A stretch of 5,856 nucleotides of DNA from positions 1 through 5,856 of the forward strand of contig CAKOPZ010000031.1 of NCBI GenBank assembly GCA_934101145.1, given 5' to 3'. Within the stretch, counting starts at the first letter, position 1; every line of letters starts with the position of its first letter. The notes below the pieces were generated by a model. The model made no database searches, had not been told where the DNA came from, and was given only the letters and a program-made list of their open reading frames with translations. Below are positions 1 to 4,986 of the stretch, piece after piece. This stretch comes from an uncultured Clostridia bacterium (GTDB lineage Bacteria; Bacillota; Clostridia; TANB77; CAG-508). The position numbers and the translations under genes were made by a program.

Positions 1-26
1 GTAGGTCCACACTTTATGTAAAGTAA
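1..26 (+). CDS. 3' end of a paralogue of the 1578-2858 surface protein (partial)
   Basis: Only the last eight codons are inside the window. They read RSTLYVK and then TAA. They match the end of the 1578-2858 protein, where the same codons are followed by CAA CCC TGA; here the C-to-T change at base 24 turns the Gln codon into a stop, so this copy ends two residues earlier. The downstream flank is also shared, so a second variable-region gene probably lies just left of the window. Eight codons cannot exclude that this is instead the DGR template repeat or a dead gene copy. Confidence 0.5.
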
Positions 27-198
27 CCCTGAGCGCTAATAGCGATAAAGTGGGTTGATAGTGTATGAAAAATAAGAGATGTATATGAACAGGTTCGTAG
101 TAAGAGCGAATCGTAAGATACTTAGATAAAATGGCAAAATTTTGAGGCCAAAGCAAGCGGTAAGCTTGGTAAAACCCAAATTTTGCCTAGCGTATTTT
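1..198 (+). repeat. Long repeat, copy 1: variable-region tail plus structured 3' flank
   Basis: Bases 1-121 match 2827-2947 with only two differences by eye (T24/C2850 and T98/C2924). A short divergent patch follows at about 122-130, then strong identity resumes to about 198. The match is truncated by the window edge, so it probably extends further left. Compared with copy 2, the outer stem at 118-195 has lost most pairs beyond ATAC/GTAT, and the inner stem carries one A-to-C mismatch, so copy 1 looks like the degenerating member. Confidence 0.9.
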
Positions 199-200
199 TT
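118..200 (+). terminator. Long imperfect stem-loop followed by a U-run (copy 1)
   Basis: Outer pairs ATAC (118-121) and GTAT (192-195) enclose GGCAAAATTTTG (133-144), which pairs with CCAAATTTTGCC (176-187) with one mismatch. The apical part holds a small CAAGC/GCTTG hairpin. Six T follow the outer stem at 195-200. It sits about 90 nt past the stop of the partial gene at 1-26 and could end that transcript. It may also be part of the DGR target-site structure rather than a plain terminator. Confidence 0.5.
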
Positions 201-219
201 ATTATATAATATAACAGCC

Positions 220-257
220 ACAACATATTGCCATGCATGACAATATGTTGTATTTTT
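220..257 (+). terminator. Intrinsic terminator
   Basis: An 11-bp perfect stem, ACAACATATTG at 220-230 and CAATATGTTGT at 241-251, has a 10-nt loop and is followed by ATTTTT. The same hairpin core recurs at 3127-3177 behind the second copy, so it belongs to the duplicated unit. Confidence 0.85.
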
Positions 258-336
258 GTTTATCTATCAAAATGTAGTACAAAATTATCTACTAACCTTT
301 TAAATCTGTCTATTGGAAAACTAAAAAGATTTCTGA

Positions 337-603
337 CTACTTGAAAAGATTTTTCAATATATTTTTTGGTCTAATGAAATTTATGAACCAATTCACGTAC
401 ATGTATCGAAAGGTAATCCGTGTGCTAATGCTACTAAAGTATGGCTAACTAAAGGCGGTGGCTGTTTTATTGCTAATAATAATGGTAGAATTCCTGAAAC
501 TGATTTAAGAAAAATATTAAGATTGATAAAAAACCATTATTTTTACATCGTTTCAAGATGGAAGGATTATTATGGAACAGACCAAATCAAATTTTACTGC
601 TAA
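337..603 (+). pseudogene. DUF4160-family protein, 5' end lost
   Basis: The open frame after the TGA at 334-336 reads through to TAA at 601-603. It contains YIFWSNEIYEPIHVHVSKGN, then ATKVWLTKGGG, and ends with DQIKFYC. From memory of the family, DUF4160 proteins carry an FxSNE..EPIHVHV core, a KVWL strand and an IKFYC end, so the C-terminal three quarters are well preserved. No ATG, GTG or TTG in frame with a ribosome site precedes the core, and the usual N-terminal residues are missing. The likeliest reading is a gene with a deleted or mutated 5' end. DUF4160 genes are small and often found beside DUF2442 genes; no DUF2442 partner is visible. The family's function is not established. Confidence 0.7.
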
Positions 604-727
604 TCCTACTGCTTCTAACGGTTTCTAATTTATTTTAATTATTTTTACTTAAACAACTAACTCAACAGATAGGGGTTAAAGCATTGAAATATGTGGGTGT
701 AGTCAGTTCAGCTCAACCAGTAATATC

Positions 728-760
728 AAGACTTTCAAGAAATTGAAGGTCTTATTTTTT
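728..760 (+). terminator. Intrinsic terminator with GAAA tetraloop
   Basis: An 11-bp stem, AAGACTTTCAA at 728-738 and TTGAAGGTCTT at 743-753, has one T-G wobble. It is closed by a GAAA (GNRA) tetraloop at 739-742 and followed by ATTTTTT. It would end any transcript running through the DUF4160 remnant. Confidence 0.85.
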
Positions 761-924
761 GTTGAAATTTAACAAACTTGTCCAAAATCCAACATGTATT
801 ATATTGATAGTATAGAGAAAGTGTATATGTTCCAGTAATAAAGAAAGTTTGTATTATAAAACATAGTGATAGTAAAAAGGGATTTGAATAATTACATGTT
901 CATTAAAAAAATATAATAAAAGTA

Positions 925-954
925 TTGCAATTAGTATATATCAAATGATAAAAT
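925..954 (+). promoter_or_regulatory. Sigma-A-type promoter
   Basis: TTGCAA at 925-930 and TAAAAT at 949-954 are 18 bp apart. Transcription would begin near 961 and run through the CA-tract ORF to the terminator at about 1262, giving an RNA of roughly 300 nt. Confidence 0.5.
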
Positions 955-994
955 GAAAAAGTAAAAAATAAACAAAAAGGAGCACACAAAAGAA

Positions 995-1243
<249 letters not shown>

Positions 1244-1379
1244 TTTGTTTGCTGTCTTTTTTGCGTGTCTGTGGAAAGGATAATGGAAAGTGCTGTTTCA
1301 AATATGGGGTATTTAATATGTGGCAGAAGGAAATAAGAAAGTGAAAATATAAATTTGTGTGCTGTAAAAAAGAGGTGAT

Positions 1380-1439
1380 ATGAAAAGAAAAAAATCAATT
1401 TGTAATAATGTAATAAAAGAGAATAGAAAAGAATGGTAA
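1380..1439 (+). CDS. Possible 19-residue basic peptide
   Basis: ATG follows GAGGTGAT (1372-1379), an extended Shine-Dalgarno match at short spacing. The peptide begins MKRKKSICNN and is Lys/Arg-rich; it ends at TAA (1437-1439). There is no recognised family and no obvious promoter of its own. The ribosome site is the only argument for translation, and a chance occurrence in this A-rich sequence is quite possible. Confidence 0.2.
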   Translation: MKRKKSICNNVIKENRKEW

Positions 1440-1478
1440 TGGTTAGAATATATAAAAACATATATTTTAGAAAGAATA

Positions 1479-1505
1479 TTACATATATGTTACAAAAATA
1501 TTACA
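1479..1505 (+). promoter_or_regulatory. Three TTACA boxes at 11-bp spacing
   Basis: TTACA occurs at 1479, 1490 and 1501, each start exactly 11 bp from the next, so all boxes face about the same side of the helix. The last box ends 14 bp before the -35 element at 1520. This arrangement suits an activator binding as a row of subunits upstream of the promoter. The words are A+T-rich, so chance cannot be dismissed. Confidence 0.35.
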
Positions 1506-1519
1506 AATTAGTAAAAATA

Positions 1520-1548
1520 TTGTACATACACAAAATATAATGTATAAT
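1520..1548 (+). promoter_or_regulatory. Sigma-A promoter of the prepilin-like variable protein gene
   Basis: TTGTAC (1520-1525), a 17-bp spacer and a perfect TATAAT (1543-1548) predict a start near 1555 and a leader of only about 23 nt. The ribosome site AAGGAG (1563-1568) falls 9 nt before the ATG at 1578. Confidence 0.75.
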
Positions 1549-1577
1549 CAATAAAAATAGAAAAGGAGATAAAATAT

Positions 1578-2858
1578 ATGAAACACAAGGAAAAGAGAAT
1601 ACAAGAAAACAAAGGAATTACGCTAATTGCGTTAGTAGTAACCATTATGGTATTAATAATACTTGCAACAGTAAGTATAAATGCAGTGCTAGGACAAAAT
1701 GGAATAATAAAGAAGGCAAAACAGGCAAAAGAGATGTATTCGAATAGTATTGCAAAAGATAATGAGGAAATGCAGGAATTACTAAATGAGATGGCACAAT
1801 ATAATGAAGGAAGTTCATCTGACGATGGAAAAGTTACATTACCAGATGGATGGAATGGAGACAAAGTAAATCCAGTAAAAAGTGAGGACAACATAGTTGT
1901 GCCAGTGCCAAAAGGATATACAGCATCAACAGTAGAAGGGGAAAAGAGTGTATCAAGTGGATTTGTAATAAAAGAAGGAAATGATGGAAATAAAACAGAA
2001 GGAATAAATGAATTTGTATGGGTGCCAGTAAGTAATATATCAGATATATATGATGAAGCAAATAATGCAGGACAGTTGTGGGATTTTGGAACAAGTTCAT
2101 CACCTAAGAATCCAGCAGTAAAGCAAACATATCCAACAACACAAAATAGTGGCTTTAGAGAGCCAGATGTAGTAACAAAAGCAAGTGAAGGTTCAGATAG
2201 TACAAGTGGTAGTGAGTATGATGCAGTAAGTACTAATTTACAACAAGCAGGTTTATTAAGTACAGCAACGGCAAGTACATTTAAGACACAATTGCAAAAT
2301 GAATTTAATGAGATGATAAAAAGTGTAAAAACATATGGAGGATTTTATATAGGAAGATATGAAACAGGAAATTTAAGTCAAACAAAGGCAGTAGTGCAAA
2401 AGAATAATACAAATATAAATAACCAAACATGGTATACAATGTATAAGGTATGTAAAACAATAAAGGCAAATGATAATGTGGCAACAAGTATGTTGTGGGG
2501 ATGCCAATGGGATGCTACATTAAGATGGATGCAAACAAGTACTAAGCCAGAAGTAGCTAGTTTCCCAACAAATTCAGAAGGAAAGGGAAATTACAGAGGA
2601 ACACAAGGAGATACAAATAAAGTAATACCAACAGGAGCAAACAGTAGTTATTCAGTAAATAACATATATGATATGGCAGGAAATGTGTTTGATTGGACAT
2701 TAGAGGCCGGCTTTACGGATTGTCATGTTACGCGTGGAGGTGTTTACAGCCTTGCAGCTTCGGATTATCCAGCTAGCGAGCGTGGCGGCGGCAATCCGGC
2801 CGGTGGTAGTGGTAGCTTCCGTGGTTGTAGGTCCACACTTTATGTAAAGCAACCCTGA
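1578..2858 (+). CDS. Prepilin-like surface protein with C-terminal FGE/CLec-type variable domain (putative DGR target)
   Basis: The 426-residue product has three parts. Residues 1-40 are a prepilin-like leader: a basic start, Gly13, then the hydrophobic helix ITLIALVVTIMVLIILATVS. It resembles type IV prepilin signals but lacks the usual Glu five residues after the cleavage Gly. Residues about 41-140 are a polar linker. From about 146 on it reads as an FGE-sulfatase/SUMF1-type fold, the fold class shared with C-type-lectin DGR targets: FVWVPV, GFYIGRYE (255-262), WGCQWDATLRWM, and NNIYDMAGNVFDW (361-373). The last 50 residues (RGG at 386, PASER at 398-402, FR at 414-415, then LYV) form a ligand-pocket-like end in which bases and codons change sharply (see 2706-2849). 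It is probably displayed on the surface as a variable binding protein; enzymatic activity is unlikely but untested. It has its own promoter and three hairpins behind it. The fold and leader are firm; display and diversification are inference. Confidence 0.85.
   Translation: MKHKEKRIQENKGITLIALVVTIMVLIILATVSINAVLGQNGIIKKAKQAKEMYSNSIAKDNEEMQELLNEMAQYNEGSSSDDGKVTLPDGWNGDKVNPVKSEDNIVVPVPKGYTASTVEGEKSVSSGFVIKEGNDGNKTEGINEFVWVPVSNISDIYDEANNAGQLWDFGTSSSPKNPAVKQTYPTTQNSGFREPDVVTKASEGSDSTSGSEYDAVSTNLQQAGLLSTATASTFKTQLQNEFNEMIKSVKTYGGFYIGRYETGNLSQTKAVVQKNNTNINNQTWYTMYKVCKTIKANDNVATSMLWGCQWDATLRWMQTSTKPEVASFPTNSEGKGNYRGTQGDTNKVIPTGANSSYSVNNIYDMAGNVFDWTLEAGFTDCHVTRGGVYSLAASDYPASERGGGNPAGGSGSFRGCRSTLYVKQP
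2706..2849 (+). other. Putative DGR variable region (VR)
   Basis: From the GCC codon at 2706 the sequence turns G+C-rich: by hand, bases 2706-2826 are about 59% G+C with only 17 A, against A-dominated flanks. Of the 41 codons for residues 377-417, 33 end in C or T, while the rest of the gene favours A-ending codons. In DGRs, A in a template rich in AAC/AAT codons is replaced at random, leaving NNC/NNT codons and few A; this fits. Fixed-looking residues (RGG, Y, S, PAS, R, P, FR, LYV) alternate with runs of probable variable ones (GGG, GGSGS). The 3' edge coincides with the long repeat. No template repeat is in the window, so individual variable positions cannot be assigned. Confidence 0.7.
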
Positions 2859-2883
2859 GCGCTAATAGCGATAAAGTGGGTTG
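2850..2883 (+). promoter_or_regulatory. Hairpin at the VR 3' edge (possible retrohoming cruciform)
   Basis: CAACCC (2850-2855) pairs with GGGTTG (2878-2883). Inside it CGCT (2860-2863) pairs with AGCG (2867-2870) around AAT. The stop codon TGA lies within it. Known DGRs have an initiation-of-mutagenic-homing segment and a DNA hairpin or cruciform just behind the VR that helps target recognition. Position fits, but the stems are short and the interior asymmetric. In copy 1 the C-to-T change at base 24 leaves a T-G wobble, so the stem still closes. Confidence 0.45.
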
Positions 2884-2917
2884 ATAGTGTATGAAAAATA
2901 AGAGATGTATATGAACA

Positions 2918-2938
2918 GGTTCGCAGTAAGAGCGAATC
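2918..2938 (+). other. Small conserved stem-loop
   Basis: GGTTCGC (2918-2924) pairs with GCGAATC (2932-2938) over a 7-nt loop, with one G-T wobble. The only change in copy 1 (C2924 to T98) converts a C-G pair to T-G, so pairing survives, a weak hint of selection on the structure. Confidence 0.45.
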
Positions 2939-2943
2939 GTAAG

Positions 2944-3022
2944 ATACGCGAAAGATGGCAAAATTTTGAGGCCAAAGCAAGCGGTAAGCTTGGTAAAACC
3001 AAAATTTTGCCTCGCGTATTTT
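2944..3022 (+). terminator. Long two-tier stem-loop behind the variable gene (copy 2, intact)
   Basis: The outer stem ATACGCGA (2944-2951) pairs perfectly with TCGCGTAT (3012-3019). The inner 12-bp stem GGCAAAATTTTG (2957-2968) pairs perfectly with CAAAATTTTGCC (3000-3011). The apical part has CAAGC/GCTTG (2978-2982 with 2988-2992). Only TTTT follows, so it is a modest terminator. The precise two-tier shape suggests a structured RNA or DNA element with another job, such as stabilising the mRNA end or marking the DGR target. Confidence 0.6.
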
Positions 3023-3059
3023 GAGCTTGTCAAGTCTGGTGTGTTAATTTATAAATTAC

Positions 3060-3101
3060 AAATACAATGTGGAATGTATATTTTCTACATTGTATTTTTT
3101 T
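3060..3101 (+). terminator. Intrinsic terminator
   Basis: AAATACAATGT (3060-3070) pairs with ACATTGTATTT (3087-3097), 11 bp with a 16-nt loop, and runs into seven T ending at 3101. It lies in the segment present only in copy 2. Confidence 0.8.
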
Positions 3102-3126
3102 AGAAATATTATATAATAAAAGCAAG

Positions 3127-3177
3127 CAGATACAACATATTGCACATGCAAAGCAATATGTTGTATCTGTGTTTTTT
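3127..3177 (+). terminator. Strong intrinsic terminator, 17-bp stem
   Basis: CAGATACAACATATTGC (3127-3143) pairs perfectly with 3153-3169 around a 9-nt loop; TG and TTTTTT follow. Its core matches the hairpin at 220-257. Read on the minus strand the stem is followed by a mixed T-rich tract, so it could also stop transcription coming from the 3210-3305 remnant. Confidence 0.9.
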
Positions 3178-3209
3178 CATATTATACCTGATTTGTTTTT
3201 GTATTTTTT

Positions 3210-3305
3210 TTATTCTGTTTCTTTAAATGTCATACCATGATTAAGTGCTTGTTCAATATAATTTCTATCCTCTAAAGTTAAATGTTTTTGATTTGGATTT
3301 TCCAT
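3210..3305 (-). pseudogene. Truncated IS30-type transposase N-terminus (31 codons)
   Basis: The minus-strand peptide contains KHLTLEDRNYIEQALNHGMT and ends FKETE then TAA. The IS30-family N-terminal helix-turn-helix typically reads HLTLEDR..I...L..G.SFK.IA, so the match covers the first helices and stops where the recognition helix should begin. The start is clear: AAGGAGG (3313-3319) sits 7 nt before the ATG at 3305-3303. No catalytic DDE part and no inverted-repeat ends are seen. This is most likely insertion-sequence debris whose translation signals survive. A functional DNA-binding micropeptide is possible but less likely, because the domain is incomplete. Confidence 0.65.
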
Positions 3306-3337
3306 GATAATACCTCCTTGTATCCAAGTAAAGTATT

Positions 3338-3365
3338 AATATAATCATATCATGAAATATTCCAA
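3338..3365 (-). promoter_or_regulatory. Possible minus-strand promoter of the transposase remnant
   Basis: On the minus strand TTGGAA (3365-3360), a 16-bp spacer and TATATT (3343-3338) lie upstream of the AAGGAGG site. The spacing is acceptable and the match moderate. Confidence 0.35.
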
Positions 3366-3404
3366 AACTAAATTCTTGTTAATCCATCGATGGAATTTAG
3401 TTTT
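3364..3404. terminator. 12-bp perfect inverted repeat (possible bidirectional terminator)
   Basis: AAAACTAAATTC (3364-3375) pairs perfectly with GAATTTAGTTTT (3393-3404) around a 17-nt loop. The loop side contains a second palindrome, CCATCGATGG. On the plus strand ATATTT follows, a poor U-run. It separates the transposase remnant from the signal-peptidase operon and could also be an insertion-sequence end. Confidence 0.45.
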
Positions 3405-3440
3405 ATATTTAAGGTTTTCATAAAATGTCGAAAAAAAGTA

Positions 3441-3469
3441 TTGAAAAAAAAATAACTTATTGATATAAT
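3441..3469 (+). promoter_or_regulatory. Sigma-A promoter of the signal peptidase/TasA-like operon
   Basis: TTGAAA (3441-3446), exactly 17 bp, then TATAAT (3464-3469), embedded in an A-tract. Predicted start is near 3476, giving a leader of about 60 nt to the GTG at 3538. Confidence 0.8.
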
Positions 3470-3537
3470 GAAATTGTGATATAGTGTTTTAAGCATATTG
3501 CTTGAAGAGAAAAATAGTATTAAAAAGGGTGGAAAAA

Positions 3538-4131
3538 GTGAAAATAGTAAAGAAAATATTAACAAGTATAATTATGATAATTTTATGCAGTATTTTATTT
3601 GTAAGTGGAGTAATATTAATAAATTCTTATGCTAAACCTAATGAAGTACCATCTTTTTTTGGATGGAAACCATTTATAGTGTTATCAGGATCTATGGAAA
3701 CACAGATTCTGCCAGGAGATGTTGCTGTTGTAAAAGAAATTGATGCAAAGGAATTAAAAGAAAATGATATTATAGCATTTAAGGAAGATGACAATATGGT
3801 AATAACCCATAGAATAATTGAAATTATAAAAGATGAGAACGGAGATACAAAATATAAAACAAAAGGTGATAATAATAATGAGGAGGACGATGGAGTTGTA
3901 AGTCCAGAACAAATAGAAGGAATATATAAATTTAGAATAGGAAAAGTTGGAAATTTAGCATTATTTGTGCAGACACCGGTAGGAATGGTTATTTGTATAT
4001 CAATACCATTAATATTGCTTTTATTGTTACAATGGAAGGAAACATTAAAAGAAGGAAAAATAAAAAATGATACACAAAAAGAAATAGAAGAATTGAGAAA
4101 ACAAAATGAGGAACTTCGTAAAAAACAATAG
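3538..4131 (+). CDS. sipW: SipW-like signal peptidase I (ER/archaeal type)
   Basis: This membrane serine protease removes signal peptides from exported proteins; SipW-type enzymes process TasA-like matrix proteins. The 197-residue product has an N-terminal membrane segment, then the box with the nucleophile, VLSGSMET (Ser52), and GDVAVVK. The THR motif at about 90-92 holds His91, which replaces the Lys general base of ordinary bacterial enzymes and marks the ER/archaeal class. GDNNNEEDD (110-118) is the conserved acidic box. A second membrane segment lies near 148-167, followed by a charged coiled-coil-like tail (EEL/RKQNEEL). I chose GTG at 3538 because AAGGGTGG (3525-3532) lies 5 nt before it. 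A TTG at 3502 would add 12 residues but has no ribosome site. It is the first gene of the operon and its likely substrates follow directly. Confidence 0.9.
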   Translation: MKIVKKILTSIIMIILCSILFVSGVILINSYAKPNEVPSFFGWKPFIVLSGSMETQILPGDVAVVKEIDAKELKENDIIAFKEDDNMVITHRIIEIIKDENGDTKYKTKGDNNNEEDDGVVSPEQIEGIYKFRIGKVGNLALFVQTPVGMVICISIPLILLLLLQWKETLKEGKIKNDTQKEIEELRKQNEELRKKQ

Positions 4132-4150
4132 ATGAATTAGGTATTAACAT

Positions 4151-4174
4151 TATAATAAAGAATATTTTATTATA
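4151..4174 (+). other. A/U-only hairpin between signal peptidase and first substrate gene
   Basis: TATAATAAA (4151-4159) pairs with TTTATTATA (4166-4174). All pairs are A-T, so it is weak. It might be an RNA-processing site that lets the two genes be expressed at different levels. The TATAAT could also be a -10 element, but I find no matching -35. Confidence 0.2.
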
Positions 4175-4214
4175 TGTAAATATAAATATAAATACGAAAG
4201 AAGGGGGGAAAAAT

Positions 4215-4850
4215 ATGGAGAAAAATAAAACAATGAGAATGATCTTAATAACATTGTTAATTGCAATGATTGCATTGGTTTTAGTATCAGGAACATATGC
4301 AAAATATACAAGTAGTGCATCTGGAAGTGATACTGCTAGAGTTGCAAAATGGAGTTTTATTGTAGGAGGAAATGATATAGTAGCAGAAAACACATTTACA
4401 TTTGATTTATTTAAAACAATAAAGGATACAGACGGAAAAGATGAGACAGATGTAGTATCTGCTAATGCAGATAGAGTTATAGCACCTGGAACAAGTGGAA
4501 GTTTCGATTTAGTTTTAGAAAACAAATCAGAAACATCAGCTAAATATAGTGTTACATATACTGTAACAAATACAGAATCAATACCAGTTCAATTTTCAGT
4601 AAATGGAACAGATTGGAAAGACAATATAGAAGAGCTTAATATTAGTACTAGTGCTACTGATACAAAACTTGATGCAAACAATGGAACAAAAACAATAACA
4701 ATTCAATGGAGATGGGCTTATGAAAATACAAAAGAAAATGCTACTACAGAAGAAAAAAAGGCTACAGATGAAAAAGATATGACTTTAGGAAAAGTTGGAA
4801 CAGCAAAACTAATTGTACAAGCAGATGTAACAGCAACACAAATAGACTAA
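4215..4850 (+). CDS. TasA/camelysin-like secreted protein with SipW-type signal peptide
   Basis: This 211-residue protein is probably an extracellular matrix or surface-fibre subunit. The leader is a SipW-cognate signal peptide: a Lys/Arg start, hydrophobic residues about 9-24, SGTYAKY (25-31), then DTARVAKW (39-46), a hallmark right after the cleavage area. Cleavage probably falls after Ala29. The mature part looks like one beta-sandwich: IAPGTSG (89-95), LVLENKSETSAKYSVTY, and QWRW (164-167), features common to TasA/CalY-like proteins. The camelysin-type HEXXH motif is not seen, so proteolytic activity is not supported. Start: AAGGGGGG (4201-4208), 6 nt before the ATG. It lies 83 nt after the signal peptidase, its expected processing enzyme. 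Confidence 0.85.
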   Translation: MEKNKTMRMILITLLIAMIALVLVSGTYAKYTSSASGSDTARVAKWSFIVGGNDIVAENTFTFDLFKTIKDTDGKDETDVVSANADRVIAPGTSGSFDLVLENKSETSAKYSVTYTVTNTESIPVQFSVNGTDWKDNIEELNISTSATDTKLDANNGTKTITIQWRWAYENTKENATTEEKKATDEKDMTLGKVGTAKLIVQADVTATQID

Positions 4851-4859
4851 TAATATTCT

Positions 4860-4895
4860 TGAAAGCTCTATGAAAGTATTTTAGTAGAGCTTTCA
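4860..4895 (+). terminator. Stem-loop after the first TasA-like gene, probably attenuating
   Basis: TGAAAGCTCTA (4860-4870) pairs perfectly with TAGAGCTTTCA (4885-4895) around 14 nt. The tail TTATCTTAAT is a poor U-run. Partial termination here would make the first subunit and signal peptidase more abundant than the downstream proteins; the stem may also protect the mRNA end. Confidence 0.55.
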
Positions 4896-4911
4896 TTATC
4901 TTAATATACTG

Positions 4912-4939
4912 GTAAAAGTATTTTTAAAAATATTTTTAC
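4912..4939. promoter_or_regulatory. 28-bp near-perfect A/T palindrome
   Basis: GTAAAA at the left end mirrors TTTTAC at the right, and the centre is TTTTTAAAAA. Only one position pair (4918 with 4933, G opposite T) breaks the symmetry. In RNA it forms a 12-13 bp stem. In DNA it could be an operator upstream of the 4987 gene. Behind it is a loose T-rich tract but no clean promoter. Confidence 0.4.
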
Positions 4940-4986
4940 GAGGATATTAAAAAATACATAATGAACATAATGAAAGGAGACAATCC

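Larger units (their letters stand above)
604..994. other. Intergenic stretch, mostly unrecognised
   Basis: It holds a terminator at 728-760 and a promoter at 925-954 (both listed separately). A 35-codon open frame at 639-746, containing QLTQQIGVKALKYVGVV, lacks a start codon and ribosome site and overlaps the terminator stem. I do not recognise it; it may be gene debris. I see nothing else in 761-924, which is plain A+T-rich sequence. Confidence 0.5.
1244..1577. other. Intergenic region and 5' leader of the prepilin-like gene
   Basis: It contains the end of the upstream terminator, a possible 19-codon ORF (1380-1439), three phased TTACA boxes (1479-1505), the main promoter (1520-1548) and the ribosome site AAGGAG at 1563-1568. 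A 17-codon frame at 1283-1336 (MESAVSNMGYLICGRRK) has only a poorly spaced AAAGGA before it; I cannot support it as a gene. Confidence 0.5.
2827..3022 (+). repeat. Long repeat, copy 2: variable-region tail plus structured 3' flank
   Basis: This is the partner of 1-198. The first 32 nt are coding (end of the variable domain) and the rest is non-coding, yet the non-coding part is as conserved as the coding part. Beyond about 3022 the copies diverge: copy 2 gains about 90 nt including an extra terminator (3060-3101). Similarity then resumes in an ATTATATAAT stretch and in the final terminator hairpin. Copy 2 keeps all stem pairs intact. Confidence 0.92.

Noticed and set aside
36..221. Minus-strand open frame, and a similar one at 2773-3033, sharing the peptide FTKLTACFGLKILP
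   Set aside because: The shared peptide only reflects the nucleotide repeat read backwards. There is no ribosome site, and both frames overlap stem-loops and the end of a clear plus-strand gene.
660..727. Possible tRNA-like or attachment-site sequence (GTGTAGTCAGTTCAGC area)
   Set aside because: It vaguely resembles a D-arm, but no acceptor stem, anticodon arm or T-arm (GTTCGAATC-type) can be assembled, and no second copy is seen in the window.
1508..1894. Ser/Phe-rich minus-strand open frames at 1508-1894, 1834-2103 and 2305-2487
   Set aside because: They lie opposite the well-supported 1578-2858 gene and arise from the mirror of its A-rich codons; none has a ribosome site or recognisable domain.
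2850..3022. Integron attC-like recombination site
   Set aside because: The block is palindromic, but the required RYYYAAC and GTTRRRY ends are not at matching positions and there is no integrase or cassette array.
3989..4525. 178-codon minus-strand open frame
   Set aside because: It overlaps the ends of the signal-peptidase and TasA-like genes on the other strand, both with clear motifs, and has no family resemblance.
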